Below are positions 17,066-26,108 of a stretch of 34,148 bases of DNA, piece after piece. Under the pieces are notes generated by a model. That model was not told the DNA's origin, searched no databases, and saw only the letters and a list, made by a program, of their open reading frames with translations. The number at the start of each line of letters is the position of its first letter. Positions within the stretch are counted from its first letter, which is position 1. The DNA comes from Paludibacteraceae bacterium (lineage in GTDB: Bacteria > Bacteroidota > Bacteroidia > Bacteroidales > Paludibacteraceae). Position numbers and translations under genes: made by a program. Location of the stretch: the NCBI GenBank assembly GCA_024401455.1, contig JAKSLA010000033.1, forward strand, positions 1 through 34,148. Reading direction: 5' to 3'.

Positions 17066-17355
17066 TACTACAAATTAATATATAAAAACAGATTTCAACA
17101 AATGACGAAAAAAATAGGGATAAAAAGACAAAAGAAGGCTACAAAAGTGTTTTTTGCCCGAAAAAAAACATAGAGAATCATCTGAACAGCCACAAACTAC
17201 CCCATTCATCGTAAAAAAAAAAAATTGATTGAATGGACTGTAAACAAAAGATTTCAAGGGGAGTTCCAACTGTACATATAGAAATCGAGAAATTTATAGG
17301 ACGCTCCCTGAATCTCTAATTCAAGGAAACAATAGGATATATCATCTTTATTAAC
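17066..17355. other. Intergenic region between divergent units
   Basis: AT-rich spacer between the pqqD-like cassette (minus) and the DUF3298 lipoprotein gene (plus), with a run of A at about 17213-17223. An open minus-strand frame at 17075-17269 is Phe-rich and looks non-coding. Apart from the two flanking -7 boxes I see nothing in it. Confidence 0.5.
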
Positions 17356-17363
17356 TACATTTG
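17356..17363 (+). promoter_or_regulatory. Probable -7 box for the DUF3298 lipoprotein gene
   Basis: TACATTTG fits TAnnTTTG and lies 25 bases ahead of the ATG at 17389. There is no convincing -33 element. Confidence 0.45.
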
Positions 17364-17388
17364 CCTGCATCTAATTAAGTCATCAACG

Positions 17389-18231
17389 ATGAAAACACAA
17401 TCATTCATCCTAACATTACTCTCGCTGACCGTTGCACTCTTGGTGGGTTCATGCTCGCAAAACGAGAAAAAAAGTGTAATCAATCCCATCAAGTTTCAAA
17501 CCTGCACATTGGATAGAAGCTTTGACGGCGACTCTACTATGCCATCCCTTACCCTTTCTCTTAAAATGGAATACCCCATCAGTTTTTCCGATGCCAACAT
17601 TTTAAAGCAGATCCAACTATCCGTCATTCAATCGGTTACAGGAGGGACTATAAACGACAGCGCAACCATTACACCCGAATATGAAATGGAGAAAATGGCT
17701 TCGAACATGATCAACGACCATAGGCAAAGAATTAGCGAAATAAAGAAAAACCCTCAATTGGAAGACGGAGACTGCAACTCTTCCACCTACTACAAGACAA
17801 GCCAAGAGGTGCTTTTCAACCAAGATGGGCTCCTTACCATCCAGACGACCGACTCTTCTTTCTACGGGGGCTCACAAGGAATAAAGTTCCTCTACTTCAA
17901 CAACTTCGACCTCTCAACAGGAAAAGACTTGAACTATAACGACCTTTTCATCGAAGATTCGGAAGATATAATTGGCTCTTTTATCGTCCAAAAACTTATG
18001 GATCAATTCGAAGTCACCAATGCCAAGCAACTGGATGAAATCGGATTCATCGACATCGAGCATTCCCTCCCTATTGACAAATTCTACCTTGAAAAGAGCG
18101 GCATCACCTTCGTCTATAACCCAGAAGACATTGCCATCTCCCATTTGGGCGTCATCAAAGTTTTCCTTCCCTACGAAATGGTCAGTTTCCTTATGAAGGA
18201 AGACTCTCCTATAGCCAAATATGCCGATTAA
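17389..18231 (+). CDS. RsiV-like (DUF3298) lipoprotein
   Basis: Protein of 280 residues. Signal peptide with lipobox LVGSC (Cys22), so lipid-anchored and outside the cytoplasm. The second half carries DUF3298 features: QEVLFNQDGLLTIQTTDSSF, YGGSQG, FDLSTGKDLNYNDLF, and the C-terminal FYLEKSGITFVYNPEDIA followed by GVIKVFLPYEMVSFLM. In Bacillus RsiV this domain binds lysozyme outside the cell; Bacteroidetes carry it as stand-alone lipoproteins of unknown role, often thought envelope-related. There is no sigma factor or transmembrane anti-sigma part here. It is the first gene of a plus-strand block, with its own promoter signal. Confidence 0.85.
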   Translation: MKTQSFILTLLSLTVALLVGSCSQNEKKSVINPIKFQTCTLDRSFDGDSTMPSLTLSLKMEYPISFSDANILKQIQLSVIQSVTGGTINDSATITPEYEMEKMASNMINDHRQRISEIKKNPQLEDGDCNSSTYYKTSQEVLFNQDGLLTIQTTDSSFYGGSQGIKFLYFNNFDLSTGKDLNYNDLFIEDSEDIIGSFIVQKLMDQFEVTNAKQLDEIGFIDIEHSLPIDKFYLEKSGITFVYNPEDIAISHLGVIKVFLPYEMVSFLMKEDSPIAKYAD

Positions 18232-18280
18232 TTCGGGGGAATATAGGGATTTTAATCTTGCAAAACAAAAGAATTGCGCC

Positions 18281-18311
18281 TTGCGAAATTCATTTCATAG
18301 GCGTATATTTG
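18281..18311 (+). promoter_or_regulatory. Probable promoter of rsmG (and pcm, MBL gene)
   Basis: TTG at 18281-18283, a 20-base spacer, then TATATTTG at 18304-18311: a good match to the Bacteroidetes -33/-7 promoter. It lies about 134 bases ahead of the rsmG ATG, giving a leader of about 125 bases. Confidence 0.5.
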
Positions 18312-18444
18312 TAGTGGCGATAAAAGAGCAGACTACCCTTTACTATGGTCTGATTTTCAACAACACAGCCACATTTCTCGAAAATTCAGTTTGGGAACGA
18401 AGGTCCCCCTTCTTCCTCCCAGCAATTCGCAAAAGAATACGACA

Positions 18445-19068
18445 ATGGATATAATTCTTAAATATTTCACGAACCTATCGGAAGCGCAGAAACAACAGTT
18501 CGCCGCACTTTACGACCTCTATTTCGACTGGAATAGCAAAATAAACGTCATCTCTCGTAAAGACATCGAAAATCTGTATGAGCACCATGTGTTGCATTCG
18601 TTGGCCATCGGCAAGTTCATCAACTTCAAAGACGGCACTACGGTTATGGACGTCGGCACGGGTGGCGGTTTTCCAGGTGTTCCTTTGGCGATCCTCTTTC
18701 CTAACGTACAATTCCATTTGGTCGATTCCATCGGGAAAAAGATAAAGGTAGCCACGGAAATATCCAACGCCATCGGATTGAAAAACATCACATTCCGTCA
18801 TTGCCGCGTTGAAGAGGAGAAGAACAAGTTCGACTTTGTAGTGAGCCGTGCCGTAATGCCGTTAGGCGATTTGGTGAAACTCTGCCAAAAGAACATCCAG
18901 CAGAAGAACCAACAGAACAGTTACCCCAACGGGCTCATCTGCCTCAAAGGAGGAGAACTCGCGGAAGAGATGAAACCTTATGCAAAGAAAGCGGATGCCA
19001 TTGATTTGGACACTATCTTCCAAGAAGAGTTCTTCGCAACAAAGAAATTGATTTACATGCCTCTATAA
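18445..19068 (+). CDS. rsmG: 16S rRNA (guanine527-N7)-methyltransferase RsmG
   Basis: Protein of 207 residues from the ATG at 18445; an upstream TTG at 18391 would add 18 residues outside the family. It methylates N7 of G527 in 16S rRNA using S-adenosylmethionine. Family motifs: WNSKINVISRKDIENLYEHH, the SAM-binding loop VMDVGTGGGFPGVPLAILFP, HLVDSIGKKIKVA, and the catalytic-side DFVVSRAV. C-terminally LICLKGGELAEE is also typical. Length is normal. It is followed 34 bp later by pcm on the same strand. Confidence 0.96.
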   Translation: MDIILKYFTNLSEAQKQQFAALYDLYFDWNSKINVISRKDIENLYEHHVLHSLAIGKFINFKDGTTVMDVGTGGGFPGVPLAILFPNVQFHLVDSIGKKIKVATEISNAIGLKNITFRHCRVEEEKNKFDFVVSRAVMPLGDLVKLCQKNIQQKNQQNSYPNGLICLKGGELAEEMKPYAKKADAIDLDTIFQEEFFATKKLIYMPL

Positions 19069-19102
19069 TAGATAAAAAAAGCAACAACAAGGATTTAGTG
19101 AT

Positions 19103-19840
19103 ATGGAAAACATCGTCAACTTCGTGCAAAAAGTCTCCAGCCGCTCCATTGACGAACTAAAGAAAAGAACGGCCATCGACGACATATTTCCACAGAAAGA
19201 GGACAGCAAGTACATTGCCAGAAGAAAAAAGTTAGTCGAACTGCTTCGAAAGAAAGGCATCTCATCGCAACTCGTTTTGGATGCCATCGGAAAAGTTCCC
19301 CGCCAATTCTTCATGCCAGAATCTTTGTCAGAATTGGCCTACGAAGACAAGCCATTACCTATCGGTGCCGGGCAAACCATATCCCAACCTTTCACAGTTG
19401 CGAAAGAGACTGAAATACTTGACATTCAAAAGAATGACAAAGTTTTGGAGATTGGCACAGGTTCGGGTTATCAGGCAGCCGTGCTATTGGAATGTGGATG
19501 CCATCTCTTCTCTTTGGAACGTCAAGAGGTGCTTTACAACCCAACGAAAAAAAGGCTCAACGACTTGGAATACAAGGCCACCTGTCTTTTGAAGGACGGC
19601 TTTGAAGGTCTAATTGAAGAGGCTCCTTTCGACAAGATCATGGTCACGGCAGGCGCAAGCGAGATTCCAAACAAACTGCTAAGGCAATTGAAAATTGGCG
19701 GAATCATGGCCCTCCCCTTTGGCGAAGGAGAGCAAAAACGCTTATACCGCATCAGACGCTTATCGGAAACTGATTTCGAAAAAATGGATTGCGGACCTTG
19801 CGCCTTCGTCCCAATGCTAAAAGGCATCAATAGAAAATAA
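19103..19840 (+). CDS. pcm: Protein-L-isoaspartate O-methyltransferase
   Basis: Protein of 245 residues. It methylates the alpha-carboxyl of isoaspartyl residues in damaged proteins so they can revert. Motifs: VPRQFFMPES (VPRHxFVP), GAGQTISQPFTVA (the conserved GxGQTISQP loop), the SAM site VLEIGTGSGYQAAVL, and FDKIMVTAGASEIP, then GGIMALPFGEGEQ. The N-terminal about 40 residues (VSSRSIDELKKRTAIDDIFP) extend beyond bacterial Pcm of about 210 residues; no better start is visible downstream, so this looks like a genuine extension. It sits between rsmG and the MBL gene. Confidence 0.93.
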   Translation: MENIVNFVQKVSSRSIDELKKRTAIDDIFPQKEDSKYIARRKKLVELLRKKGISSQLVLDAIGKVPRQFFMPESLSELAYEDKPLPIGAGQTISQPFTVAKETEILDIQKNDKVLEIGTGSGYQAAVLLECGCHLFSLERQEVLYNPTKKRLNDLEYKATCLLKDGFEGLIEEAPFDKIMVTAGASEIPNKLLRQLKIGGIMALPFGEGEQKRLYRIRRLSETDFEKMDCGPCAFVPMLKGINRK

Positions 19841-19862
19841 AACAAAAAAGCCCCTACACAAT

Positions 19863-20504
19863 ATGGAGATTAAGAAATTCGTTTTCAATCCTTTTCAGGA
19901 GAACACATACTTGGTTATAAACCAATCCAAAGAGTGTCTCATCATCGATCCAGGATGCTTGGATCAAAACGAAAAGGAGGAATTAGCCAACTACATCACA
20001 GAAAACGGTTTGACACTTAAACGTGTGATCAACACGCACTTGCACCTTGATCATGCTTTCGGGTGTAACTTCATTGCACAGAAATTCGGAGTGCAAACAG
20101 AGGCTTCAAAATTAGACGAACCATTATTGGAACGCATCAGAGATTATGCCACAGCCTTTGGTCTATTACCTAATGCCGTTGAATCGGCAAGATTAGGCGG
20201 GCACCTAAAAGGGGGCGATGTGGTAACATTGGGCGAACTATCATTCGACGTATTGGAGAATCCCGGGCACTCCATGGGTGGCTTGCTTTTCTACGAGAAG
20301 AAAGAAGGCGTCGTCTTCGTGGGCGATTCCATTTTCAAAGGCAGCATAGGCCGTACGGACCTCCCTGGCGGAGATTATCACCAATTGATCGACTGTCTTC
20401 GCAAAAATCTATTCTCCCTTCCTAAAGAGACCATCCTCTACCCTGGTCATGGTCCTTCAACCACCGTTGATTGGGAACGCTGCCACAATCCCTATTTGGA
20501 ATAG
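19863..20504 (+). CDS. MBL-fold metallohydrolase (glyoxalase II-like)
   Basis: Protein of 213 residues. A metallo-beta-lactamase fold with the dinuclear metal motif THLHLDH at about 58-64, a downstream metal His in PGHSMGG, the bridging Asp in VFVGDSIFKGSIGRTDLPGG, and the last His in LYPGHGPST. This matches the short YcbL-type glyoxalase II relatives, cytoplasmic thiolester or related hydrolases; the exact substrate is unknown. The ATG lies 22 bp after the pcm stop. Just ahead of it is CCCCTACACAAT, which resembles part of the dispersed repeat and may be coincidence. Confidence 0.93.
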   Translation: MEIKKFVFNPFQENTYLVINQSKECLIIDPGCLDQNEKEELANYITENGLTLKRVINTHLHLDHAFGCNFIAQKFGVQTEASKLDEPLLERIRDYATAFGLLPNAVESARLGGHLKGGDVVTLGELSFDVLENPGHSMGGLLFYEKKEGVVFVGDSIFKGSIGRTDLPGGDYHQLIDCLRKNLFSLPKETILYPGHGPSTTVDWERCHNPYLE

Positions 20505-20525
20505 GGATGACTTAAACACAATCTT

Positions 20526-22139
20526 TCAATAAGCCTCCACTTTCTCAATCCGCCATCTTTTCAACTCTTTGTCTTTTGCGTCAAACTCAATGGCAAAAGT
20601 GAGTAGTTCCTTGTCATCTGTGAGGAATGGAGCAGCGTATTTCCTGTCGGCTATCTGCTCGCTTGCCGCATCAAGGCCTCCGTTTGAAGTCATTTTCAAC
20701 TCAAAAATTGCGTTTTTCCATTTCGTCTTGCAGACGATGTCCATTCTGCCGGTGGCGATTGAAACCTCTGACTGTGGCTTGAACCCACATAGGAAAAGCA
20801 CCTGCATGATGATGAACTGGAATCGCTCTTCTATCGCCTTTGACGTGTTGTCCTGTGAATATGGCGTTCCTGCCACCAATGCCTGAAGAAACTGCATGGC
20901 TTTTTCCTCGTCGCCAAGAATAAAGTTACGTTTAAAGTTTAAGATATTGTTATTTACAATGTTATCATCTTTTTCTAAAAGACGAGGAATCAACAACTTC
21001 GAAATCGCTTCCTTTACTTCTGAATTAGGCACAGCAAGAATATAGGTTTGCGTCTCCTTCTCATATTTTTTTATCGTCAGATAGCCTGTCTGATAAAGAG
21101 ATAACACAAGGTTCTTCCTGTCTGCGTCATTGCCTTCAAGAGCCAGTTTATCCATATATTCGCACTCCCAATTAGGCATTTGATGCTCGCCACTGTCGAT
21201 AGTGTCCATCAATACCTTTGTTGAGCCGGAGATGGTCCAGTAGTTATTTAGTTCACAATCGGCAAGCGCATTAAGCAGGCTATATGGATTGATCACTTTT
21301 GTAAGATTCTTGCTGAACGAATAACTATCGTATCTATCTATAATTGACTGGTATGCTTGATTGTAAGTCATTTCGCTTGCATCAGCAAGTCTTTCCACGT
21401 GTCGCCTTAAACATGATTGCAACTCCTCATGCGTAAATCCACAGACTCCTGCATATTCATCATTCGCACTCAGAATTTTGATGTTATTAAGAACAGAGAA
21501 CAGACTCAACTGAGTGAACTTCATGATTCCTGTAAGGAAAATCTTGAATATGTAGTGGCTCTCAGATTTCAGCACGGCAAAGAATGAGCGATAGAAATCA
21601 CGCATCTTCTCATGTTCCTCTTCATTATACAATGTCTGTTGAAGCGCTGAATCGTATTCATCAAAGAGCACAACAACGCGCTGCTGTTCTCCATTCGCAG
21701 CGGTCTTTATGACACTTGAAAATCTATCTTTGATTTCGAAATGTTCATTGTGTTTAATGTTATATTTTTCTTCGTATTCTACGATACTATGTGTTATAGA
21801 ACTTCGTAATTCTATGACGGTCTTACATCCACTCAAATCGAATCTTAACACTTCGTATTTGATCCATTTCTGCTCAAGATCCATTATCTTAAGCCCTTCG
21901 AACAGATCCTTGCGGGCATTGAAATAACATTCCAAAGTGGAAAGGAAAAGAGATTTTCCGAAGCGACGCGGACGACCAAGAAAATAAACTTCCCCGTTAG
22001 GATCATTGGCTAACTTATAGACATACTCAGTCTTGTCTGCATAGAGCAAACCGTTTGTCCTAATTTTCTCGAAATCCTGAATGCCACATGGCAAAGGTTG
22101 CAAGTCCTTGTATTTTTCTTTGATGTCCACCATAATCAT
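20526..22139 (-). CDS. AAA-ATPase-like protein with C-terminal PD-(D/E)XK nuclease-like domain
   Basis: Protein of 537 residues of the Bacteroidetes-expanded AAA-ATPase_like + PDDEXK family. N-terminal PCGIQDFEKIRTNGLLYADKT is the family hallmark; Walker A-like loop GRPRRFGKS at 55-63; Walker B VVVLFDEYD with Asp160/Glu161; FLTGIMKFTQLSLFSVLNN as the sensor-like strand. C-terminal nuclease core: GRMDIV (Asp467), then FELKM (Glu480, Lys482), leaving the catalytic D-ExK set intact. The biological role of the family is unsettled; defence, toxin and mobile-element links have been proposed. Genes of this family are often multi-copy and scattered. It is alone on its strand between plus-strand genes. 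Two nearby ATGs (22139 and 22133) are possible starts. Confidence 0.92.
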   Translation of the reverse strand: MIMVDIKEKYKDLQPLPCGIQDFEKIRTNGLLYADKTEYVYKLANDPNGEVYFLGRPRRFGKSLFLSTLECYFNARKDLFEGLKIMDLEQKWIKYEVLRFDLSGCKTVIELRSSITHSIVEYEEKYNIKHNEHFEIKDRFSSVIKTAANGEQQRVVVLFDEYDSALQQTLYNEEEHEKMRDFYRSFFAVLKSESHYIFKIFLTGIMKFTQLSLFSVLNNIKILSANDEYAGVCGFTHEELQSCLRRHVERLADASEMTYNQAYQSIIDRYDSYSFSKNLTKVINPYSLLNALADCELNNYWTISGSTKVLMDTIDSGEHQMPNWECEYMDKLALEGNDADRKNLVLSLYQTGYLTIKKYEKETQTYILAVPNSEVKEAISKLLIPRLLEKDDNIVNNNILNFKRNFILGDEEKAMQFLQALVAGTPYSQDNTSKAIEERFQFIIMQVLFLCGFKPQSEVSIATGRMDIVCKTKWKNAIFELKMTSNGGLDAASEQIADRKYAAPFLTDDKELLTFAIEFDAKDKELKRWRIEKVEAY

Positions 22140-22289
22140 GTCTCTTTTTGCAAATGTAGTGTTTTAATCGCACAAATTGGATTATTTATCTGGAAATGTA
22201 TAGTTGCAATAATAAATATGGCTTTAGCAAAAGAAAGGGGCAACTAATGACGTAAAGCAGTCATAAGAAAACTTTTTGATATAAACAAC

Positions 22290-22304
22290 TTGTTAATATA
22301 ACAA
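22290..22304. promoter_or_regulatory. Inverted repeat, candidate TetR operator in a divergent promoter region
   Basis: Perfect palindrome TTGTTA-ATA-TAACAA, 52 bases ahead of the tetR ATG. Its left TTG could be the -33 of a tetR promoter (20-base spacer to TAACTTTA at 22313-22320), and its right end overlaps a minus-strand -7 box. Confidence 0.45.
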
Positions 22305-22334
22305 ATATAAACTAACTTTACAAAATATATCAAA
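22302..22334 (-). promoter_or_regulatory. Possible promoter of the AAA-ATPase/nuclease gene
   Basis: On the minus strand TTTG (22334-22331), a 21-base spacer, and TATATTTG (22309-22302) fit the Bacteroidetes consensus, with a leader of about 160 bases. The sequence is very AT-rich, so chance matches are easy. Confidence 0.4.
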
Positions 22335-22355
22335 AACGAATCAGATTCTTAGATT

Positions 22356-22937
22356 ATGGGAACCACCAAGACCAAGGACATATTAGTGGACGCAGCTCGA
22401 AAACTCTTTGCTACACAAGGAGTTGAGAATACGACCATGAACGATATTGCCCTAGCCTCCCATAAAGGAAGAAGAACCCTTTACACCTATTTCAAGAACA
22501 AGGACGAGATTTTCTTCTCCGTCATCGAGACTGAATTGGATTTGGTGGCCAACCGATTGTCAGAAATCGCCCAAAGCCAAGAAAGCCCAGAAAAGAAGTT
22601 AATCAACTACATATATACACGAATGGAAGCCATCAAAGAGGTGGTGATTCGTAACGGAAATTTGAACGCAGATTTTTTCCTCGACATCCGTATGGTGGCC
22701 CGTGTTAGGCGTAAACTCGACAAGAAAGAACGTATCATTCTGACCAGCATCTTTCAAAATGGCATGGACAAGGGTATCTTCAACGTCAAAGATGCCGCCT
22801 ACTCTGCGAAAATGTTCCACCTTGCCCTTTGTGGTTATGAAGTAGCTTTCATTCAAAGCAATAGCTTCAAAGACCTATTGATAGAAAAAAGGAGAGAAGT
22901 TATAAACTTCATTTTCAACGGATTGATTCAGAGATAA
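22356..22937 (+). CDS. TetR/AcrR-family transcriptional regulator
   Basis: Protein of 193 residues. The N-terminal helix-turn-helix is typical: KDILVDAARKLFATQGVEN, TTMNDIALASHKGRRTLYTYF (recognition helix near SHKGRRTLY), then KNKDEIFFSVI. The rest is an all-helical ligand-binding domain with no recognisable ligand signature. It likely represses its own promoter and perhaps the divergent AAA-ATPase gene through the 15-bp palindrome at 22290-22304. No efflux pump is adjacent, so the usual drug-efflux partner is missing. The rsmE gene is convergent to it. Confidence 0.93.
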   Translation: MGTTKTKDILVDAARKLFATQGVENTTMNDIALASHKGRRTLYTYFKNKDEIFFSVIETELDLVANRLSEIAQSQESPEKKLINYIYTRMEAIKEVVIRNGNLNADFFLDIRMVARVRRKLDKKERIILTSIFQNGMDKGIFNVKDAAYSAKMFHLALCGYEVAFIQSNSFKDLLIEKRREVINFIFNGLIQR

Positions 22938-22976
22938 ACAATTCGCCTCTCCAAATCATTTCTTCTTTTGAGATTG

Positions 22977-23684
22977 TCAGAATCCTTTAATTTCCGATAA
23001 AAGATCCATCGTGTGACAAGCAACTACGCCTGCAGTCTCTGTGCGCAAACGACTGTTACCTAAAGAGACGGGCGCAAATCCAATCTGCAACGCCTTCTCC
23101 ACCTCTGCTTCACTGAAATCACCTTCGGGACCAATCATAATCGTTGCATCCTGCCCTGGCACATAAAGGTCAGAGAGCGATTTCTTGTCCTGCTCGTAGC
23201 AATGGGCGATGAAACGCTGACCCAAGTCCTGACGACGGATAAATTCGGAGAAATCACACTGCTCGTTCAATTTCGGCAAATATGCCTTCTTCGACTGCTT
23301 CATAGCAGAGACCAAAATCTTCTCCAAACGATCACACTTAATGACCTTACGTTCTGAGAAACGACAAATGATTGGAGTTATCTCGTCCACGCCTATTTCA
23401 GTCACCTTTTCGGCAAACCACTCCATCCTATCCATATTTTTCGTAGGTGCAATGGCCACATGGACACGGAACGGACGTTTGCGATATTCAGCTATGTGGT
23501 TCAAAATCTTCACCTCGCATCGCTTATGATGCGGCACCGTTATCTCTGCCTCGAAATAACCGCCACAACCATCAATCAGTTCCACCTTGTCGCCTGCCTG
23601 CAAACGAAGTACTTTTATGGCATGGTTAGACTCCTCCTCCGGGAGAAAATTCGATTGAGCAATTTGAGGTGTATAAAACAACAT
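22977..23684 (-). CDS. rsmE: 16S rRNA (uracil1498-N3)-methyltransferase RsmE
   Basis: Protein of 235 residues from the ATG at 23684 (MLFYTPQI); an open extension to 23774 overlaps the folD terminator and is not expected to be translated. It methylates N3 of U1498 in 16S rRNA and has a SPOUT knot. Motifs: N-terminal PUA-like HAIKVLRLQAGDKVELIDG, then AIAPTKNMDRMEWFAEKVTEIG, SERKVIKCDRLEKIL, AMKQSKKAYLP, and the knot IMIGPEGDFSEAEVEKA followed by SLGNSRLRTETAGVVA. All family landmarks are present at normal length. It is downstream of folD and behind a hairpin. Confidence 0.96.
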   Translation of the reverse strand: MLFYTPQIAQSNFLPEEESNHAIKVLRLQAGDKVELIDGCGGYFEAEITVPHHKRCEVKILNHIAEYRKRPFRVHVAIAPTKNMDRMEWFAEKVTEIGVDEITPIICRFSERKVIKCDRLEKILVSAMKQSKKAYLPKLNEQCDFSEFIRRQDLGQRFIAHCYEQDKKSLSDLYVPGQDATIMIGPEGDFSEAEVEKALQIGFAPVSLGNSRLRTETAGVVACHTMDLLSEIKGF

Positions 23685-23751
23685 AACCTTTTTATCTTTA
23701 ATGAAATCTATATGATTATTTTGGGGAAATCCATGTAAATCCCCTATATAC

Positions 23752-23790
23752 AAAAGAAAGAAGGATTGCAGCAAAAATCCACAATCCTTC
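23752..23790 (-). terminator. Terminator after folD
   Basis: Perfect 9-bp stem GAAGGATTG / CAATCCTTC (23790-23782 with 23768-23760) followed on the minus strand by a T-rich run (TTTCTTTTG). It lies 16 bases after the folD stop and ahead of rsmE. Confidence 0.75.
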
Positions 23791-23805
23791 CATTTCTATG
23801 CTATA

Positions 23806-24687
23806 TTATTTGTAGATAGCCTTCTTACCGGCCAAAAGTGTGTTACGCAACAATGAACAGATAGTCATTGGACCAACACCTCCAGGCACTGGAGTGATAT
23901 AGCTACACTTTGGAGCAACATTCTCGAAGTCAACGTCACCCGACAATCTGAAACCTGTCTTGGTTTCTGGAGCAGCAACGCGAGTTGTACCGACATCAAC
24001 AATCACTACGCCATCCTTAACCATATCAGCCTTCAAGAACTTAGGCGAACCAAGAGCTGCGATGATGATGTCAGCTTGAAGTGTAATCTCCTTCAAATTT
24101 TTCGTGCGGCTATGACAAACCGTTACTGTTGCATCACCAGGGAACGCCTTCTGCATCATAAGAGAAGCCACTGGCTTACCCACGATATTGCTTCGACCAA
24201 TTACGACGCAGTGTTTACCTGCCGTTTCGATATTGTATCGCTTAAGAAGTTCCATAATACCTGCAGGTGTAGCCGACACGAATGAAGGAAGGCCGATGCT
24301 TGTGCGGCCCACGTTGATTGGGTGGAATCCGTCAACGTCCTTCTTGTAGTCGATTGCCTCTATTACCTTCTGCTCAGATATGTGCTTAGGCAAAGGCAAT
24401 TGTACGATGAAGCCATCTACATCAGGATCTTCGTTAAGCATCTTGATTTGCTCCAACAACTCATCCTCTGTGATTGTAGCCTCGAACGCCAACTTCGTTG
24501 ATTTGAAGCCGACTTGCTCGCACGACTTAACCTTATGAGCCACATACGTCTCACTACCTCCATCATGGCCTACAATGATTACGGCCAAGTGCGGAGTCTT
24601 GCCACCGTTAGCCTTGATTTGTGCTACCTCTTCAGCAATCTCCTGTTTAATTTGATCGGCAACTGCCTTTCCGTCTATCAACTGCAT
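23806..24687 (-). CDS. folD: Bifunctional methylenetetrahydrofolate dehydrogenase/cyclohydrolase FolD
   Basis: Protein of 293 residues. It interconverts 5,10-methylene- and 10-formyl-tetrahydrofolate, supplying one-carbon units for purines and formyl-methionine. Motifs: [12 protein letters not shown] with Lys52, equivalent to the catalytic lysine four residues after the Tyr; [32 protein letters not shown]; the NADP loop [14 protein letters not shown]; and the terminal [11 protein letters not shown]. Length and order are standard. It begins 24 bp after ffh on the same strand, so the two are probably co-transcribed, with a terminator after folD. Confidence 0.98.
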   Translation of the reverse strand: MQLIDGKAVADQIKQEIAEEVAQIKANGGKTPHLAVIIVGHDGGSETYVAHKVKSCEQVGFKSTKLAFEATITEDELLEQIKMLNEDPDVDGFIVQLPLPKHISEQKVIEAIDYKKDVDGFHPINVGRTSIGLPSFVSATPAGIMELLKRYNIETAGKHCVVIGRSNIVGKPVASLMMQKAFPGDATVTVCHSRTKNLKEITLQADIIIAALGSPKFLKADMVKDGVVIVDVGTTRVAAPETKTGFRLSGDVDFENVAPKCSYITPVPGGVGPMTICSLLRNTLLAGKKAIYK

Positions 24688-24711
24688 ATATACAATGTTT
24701 TATTGATAATC

Positions 24712-26040
24712 TTATTTCTTAAAACCGAGTTTCAACTTGCCTTGGTTTTGAGTCACCATGCGCATCATCTTGCGGGTGTCATCAAATTGCTTCAACAAGC
24801 GGTTAACCTCTTGAATGGTAGTACCACTACCCTTTGCTATACGAGTTCTACGAGTACCGTTCAAGATGGCAGGATTCGTACGCTCTTCCGGTGTCATTGA
24901 GTAGATGATGGCCTCAATGCCCTTGAATGCGTTGTCATCGATTTCCACATCCTTCAATGCTTTGCCGACACCAGGAATCATCGATGCCAAATCCTTCAAG
25001 TTACCCATCTTCTTGATTTGCTGGATTTGACCCAAGAAATCATTGAAGTCGAACTGGTTCTTCGCAATCTTTTTCTGCAAACGTTTTGCCTCTTCCTCGT
25101 CAAACTGCTCTTGCGCACGCTCAACCAAAGAGACGATATCACCCATACCCAAGATACGGTCGGCCATACGTTCAGGGTGGAACACATCAATTGCTTCCAT
25201 CTTCTCGCCTGTTCCGACGAACTTGATAGGCTTCTCCACTACCGAACGGATAGAAAGAGCGGCACCACCTCGCGTATCACCATCCAACTTGGTGAGGACA
25301 ACGCCATCGAAATCCAAACGGTCGTTGAACTCCTTCGCCGTATTCACTGCGTCTTGACCAGTCATTGCATCAACCACGAACAATATCTCTTGTGGTTGGA
25401 TAGCCTCCTTAATGGCAGCGATCTCCTTCATCATCTGCTCATCAACAGCCAAACGACCGGCGGTATCTATGATAACGATATCATTAGCCTTTGCCTTCGC
25501 CTCCTGAATAGCGTTTTGTGCAATCTGAACTGGGTTGTTATTCCCCTCTTCCGTATAGACAGGAACTCCAATCTGAGTACCTAACACCTTCAACTGCTCG
25601 ATAGCGGCAGGACGATAGACGTCACAAGCAACCAACAATGGCTTCTTGCTCTTCTTCGTCTTAAGCATATTGGCCAACTTACCTGAGAAAGTAGTCTTAC
25701 CAGAACCCTGCAAACCAGACATCAAAATAACGGCCGGTGCACCAGGAGCGCCCTTGATATTGATTTCCACGCTTGAACCACCCATCAGTTGAGCCAACTC
25801 ATCGTGAACAATCTTTACCATCAACTGGCTTGGCTTCACTGACGTAAGCACGTTCTGGCCCATGGCCTTCTGCTTCACAGTCTCCGTGAAGTTCTTGGCA
25901 ATCTTATAGTTTACGTCGGCATCGAGCAACGCCTTACGAACATCTTTGAGGGTTTCGGCCACATTGATTTCGGTGATCTTTCCTTCACCTTTCAAAATTT
26001 TGAATGACCTTTCTAATCTTTCTCCTAAATTTTCAAACAT
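24712..26040 (-). CDS. ffh: Signal recognition particle protein Ffh (SRP54)
   Basis: Protein of 442 residues. GTPase that binds signal peptides of nascent membrane proteins together with the SRP RNA and docks with FtsY. N domain about 1-88; G domain with P-loop GLQGSGKTT at about 109-117, DVYRPAAIEQL, DTAGRLAVDEQM, TKLDGDTRGGAAL and GTGEKMEAID; then an M domain from about 300, with GMGDIVSLVERAQ, SMIPG and the RNA-binding helix near TRRTRIAKGSGTTIQEVNRLL. Length is normal. It lies between the unknown secreted gene and folD, all on the minus strand. The SRP RNA gene is not in the window. Confidence 0.98.
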   Translation of the reverse strand: MFENLGERLERSFKILKGEGKITEINVAETLKDVRKALLDADVNYKIAKNFTETVKQKAMGQNVLTSVKPSQLMVKIVHDELAQLMGGSSVEINIKGAPGAPAVILMSGLQGSGKTTFSGKLANMLKTKKSKKPLLVACDVYRPAAIEQLKVLGTQIGVPVYTEEGNNNPVQIAQNAIQEAKAKANDIVIIDTAGRLAVDEQMMKEIAAIKEAIQPQEILFVVDAMTGQDAVNTAKEFNDRLDFDGVVLTKLDGDTRGGAALSIRSVVEKPIKFVGTGEKMEAIDVFHPERMADRILGMGDIVSLVERAQEQFDEEEAKRLQKKIAKNQFDFNDFLGQIQQIKKMGNLKDLASMIPGVGKALKDVEIDDNAFKGIEAIIYSMTPEERTNPAILNGTRRTRIAKGSGTTIQEVNRLLKQFDDTRKMMRMVTQNQGKLKLGFKK

Positions 26041-26108
26041 AATTTATATTGTCTATTGCATTAATCACATTAATAAAGGCTGCCTTTTCATCGACTCCTT
26101 TGCACTTC

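Noticed and set aside
17075-17269. A 64-codon minus-strand frame just upstream of the PqqD-like gene, as a possible precursor peptide
   Set aside because: It is Phe-rich from poly-A/T sequence, includes the likely -7 box region, and has no leader/core layout; it looks like non-coding AT-rich DNA.
20526-22139. Transposase or insertion sequence
   Set aside because: The protein is an AAA-ATPase with a PD-(D/E)XK-type end; no terminal inverted repeats or target duplication were seen around it.
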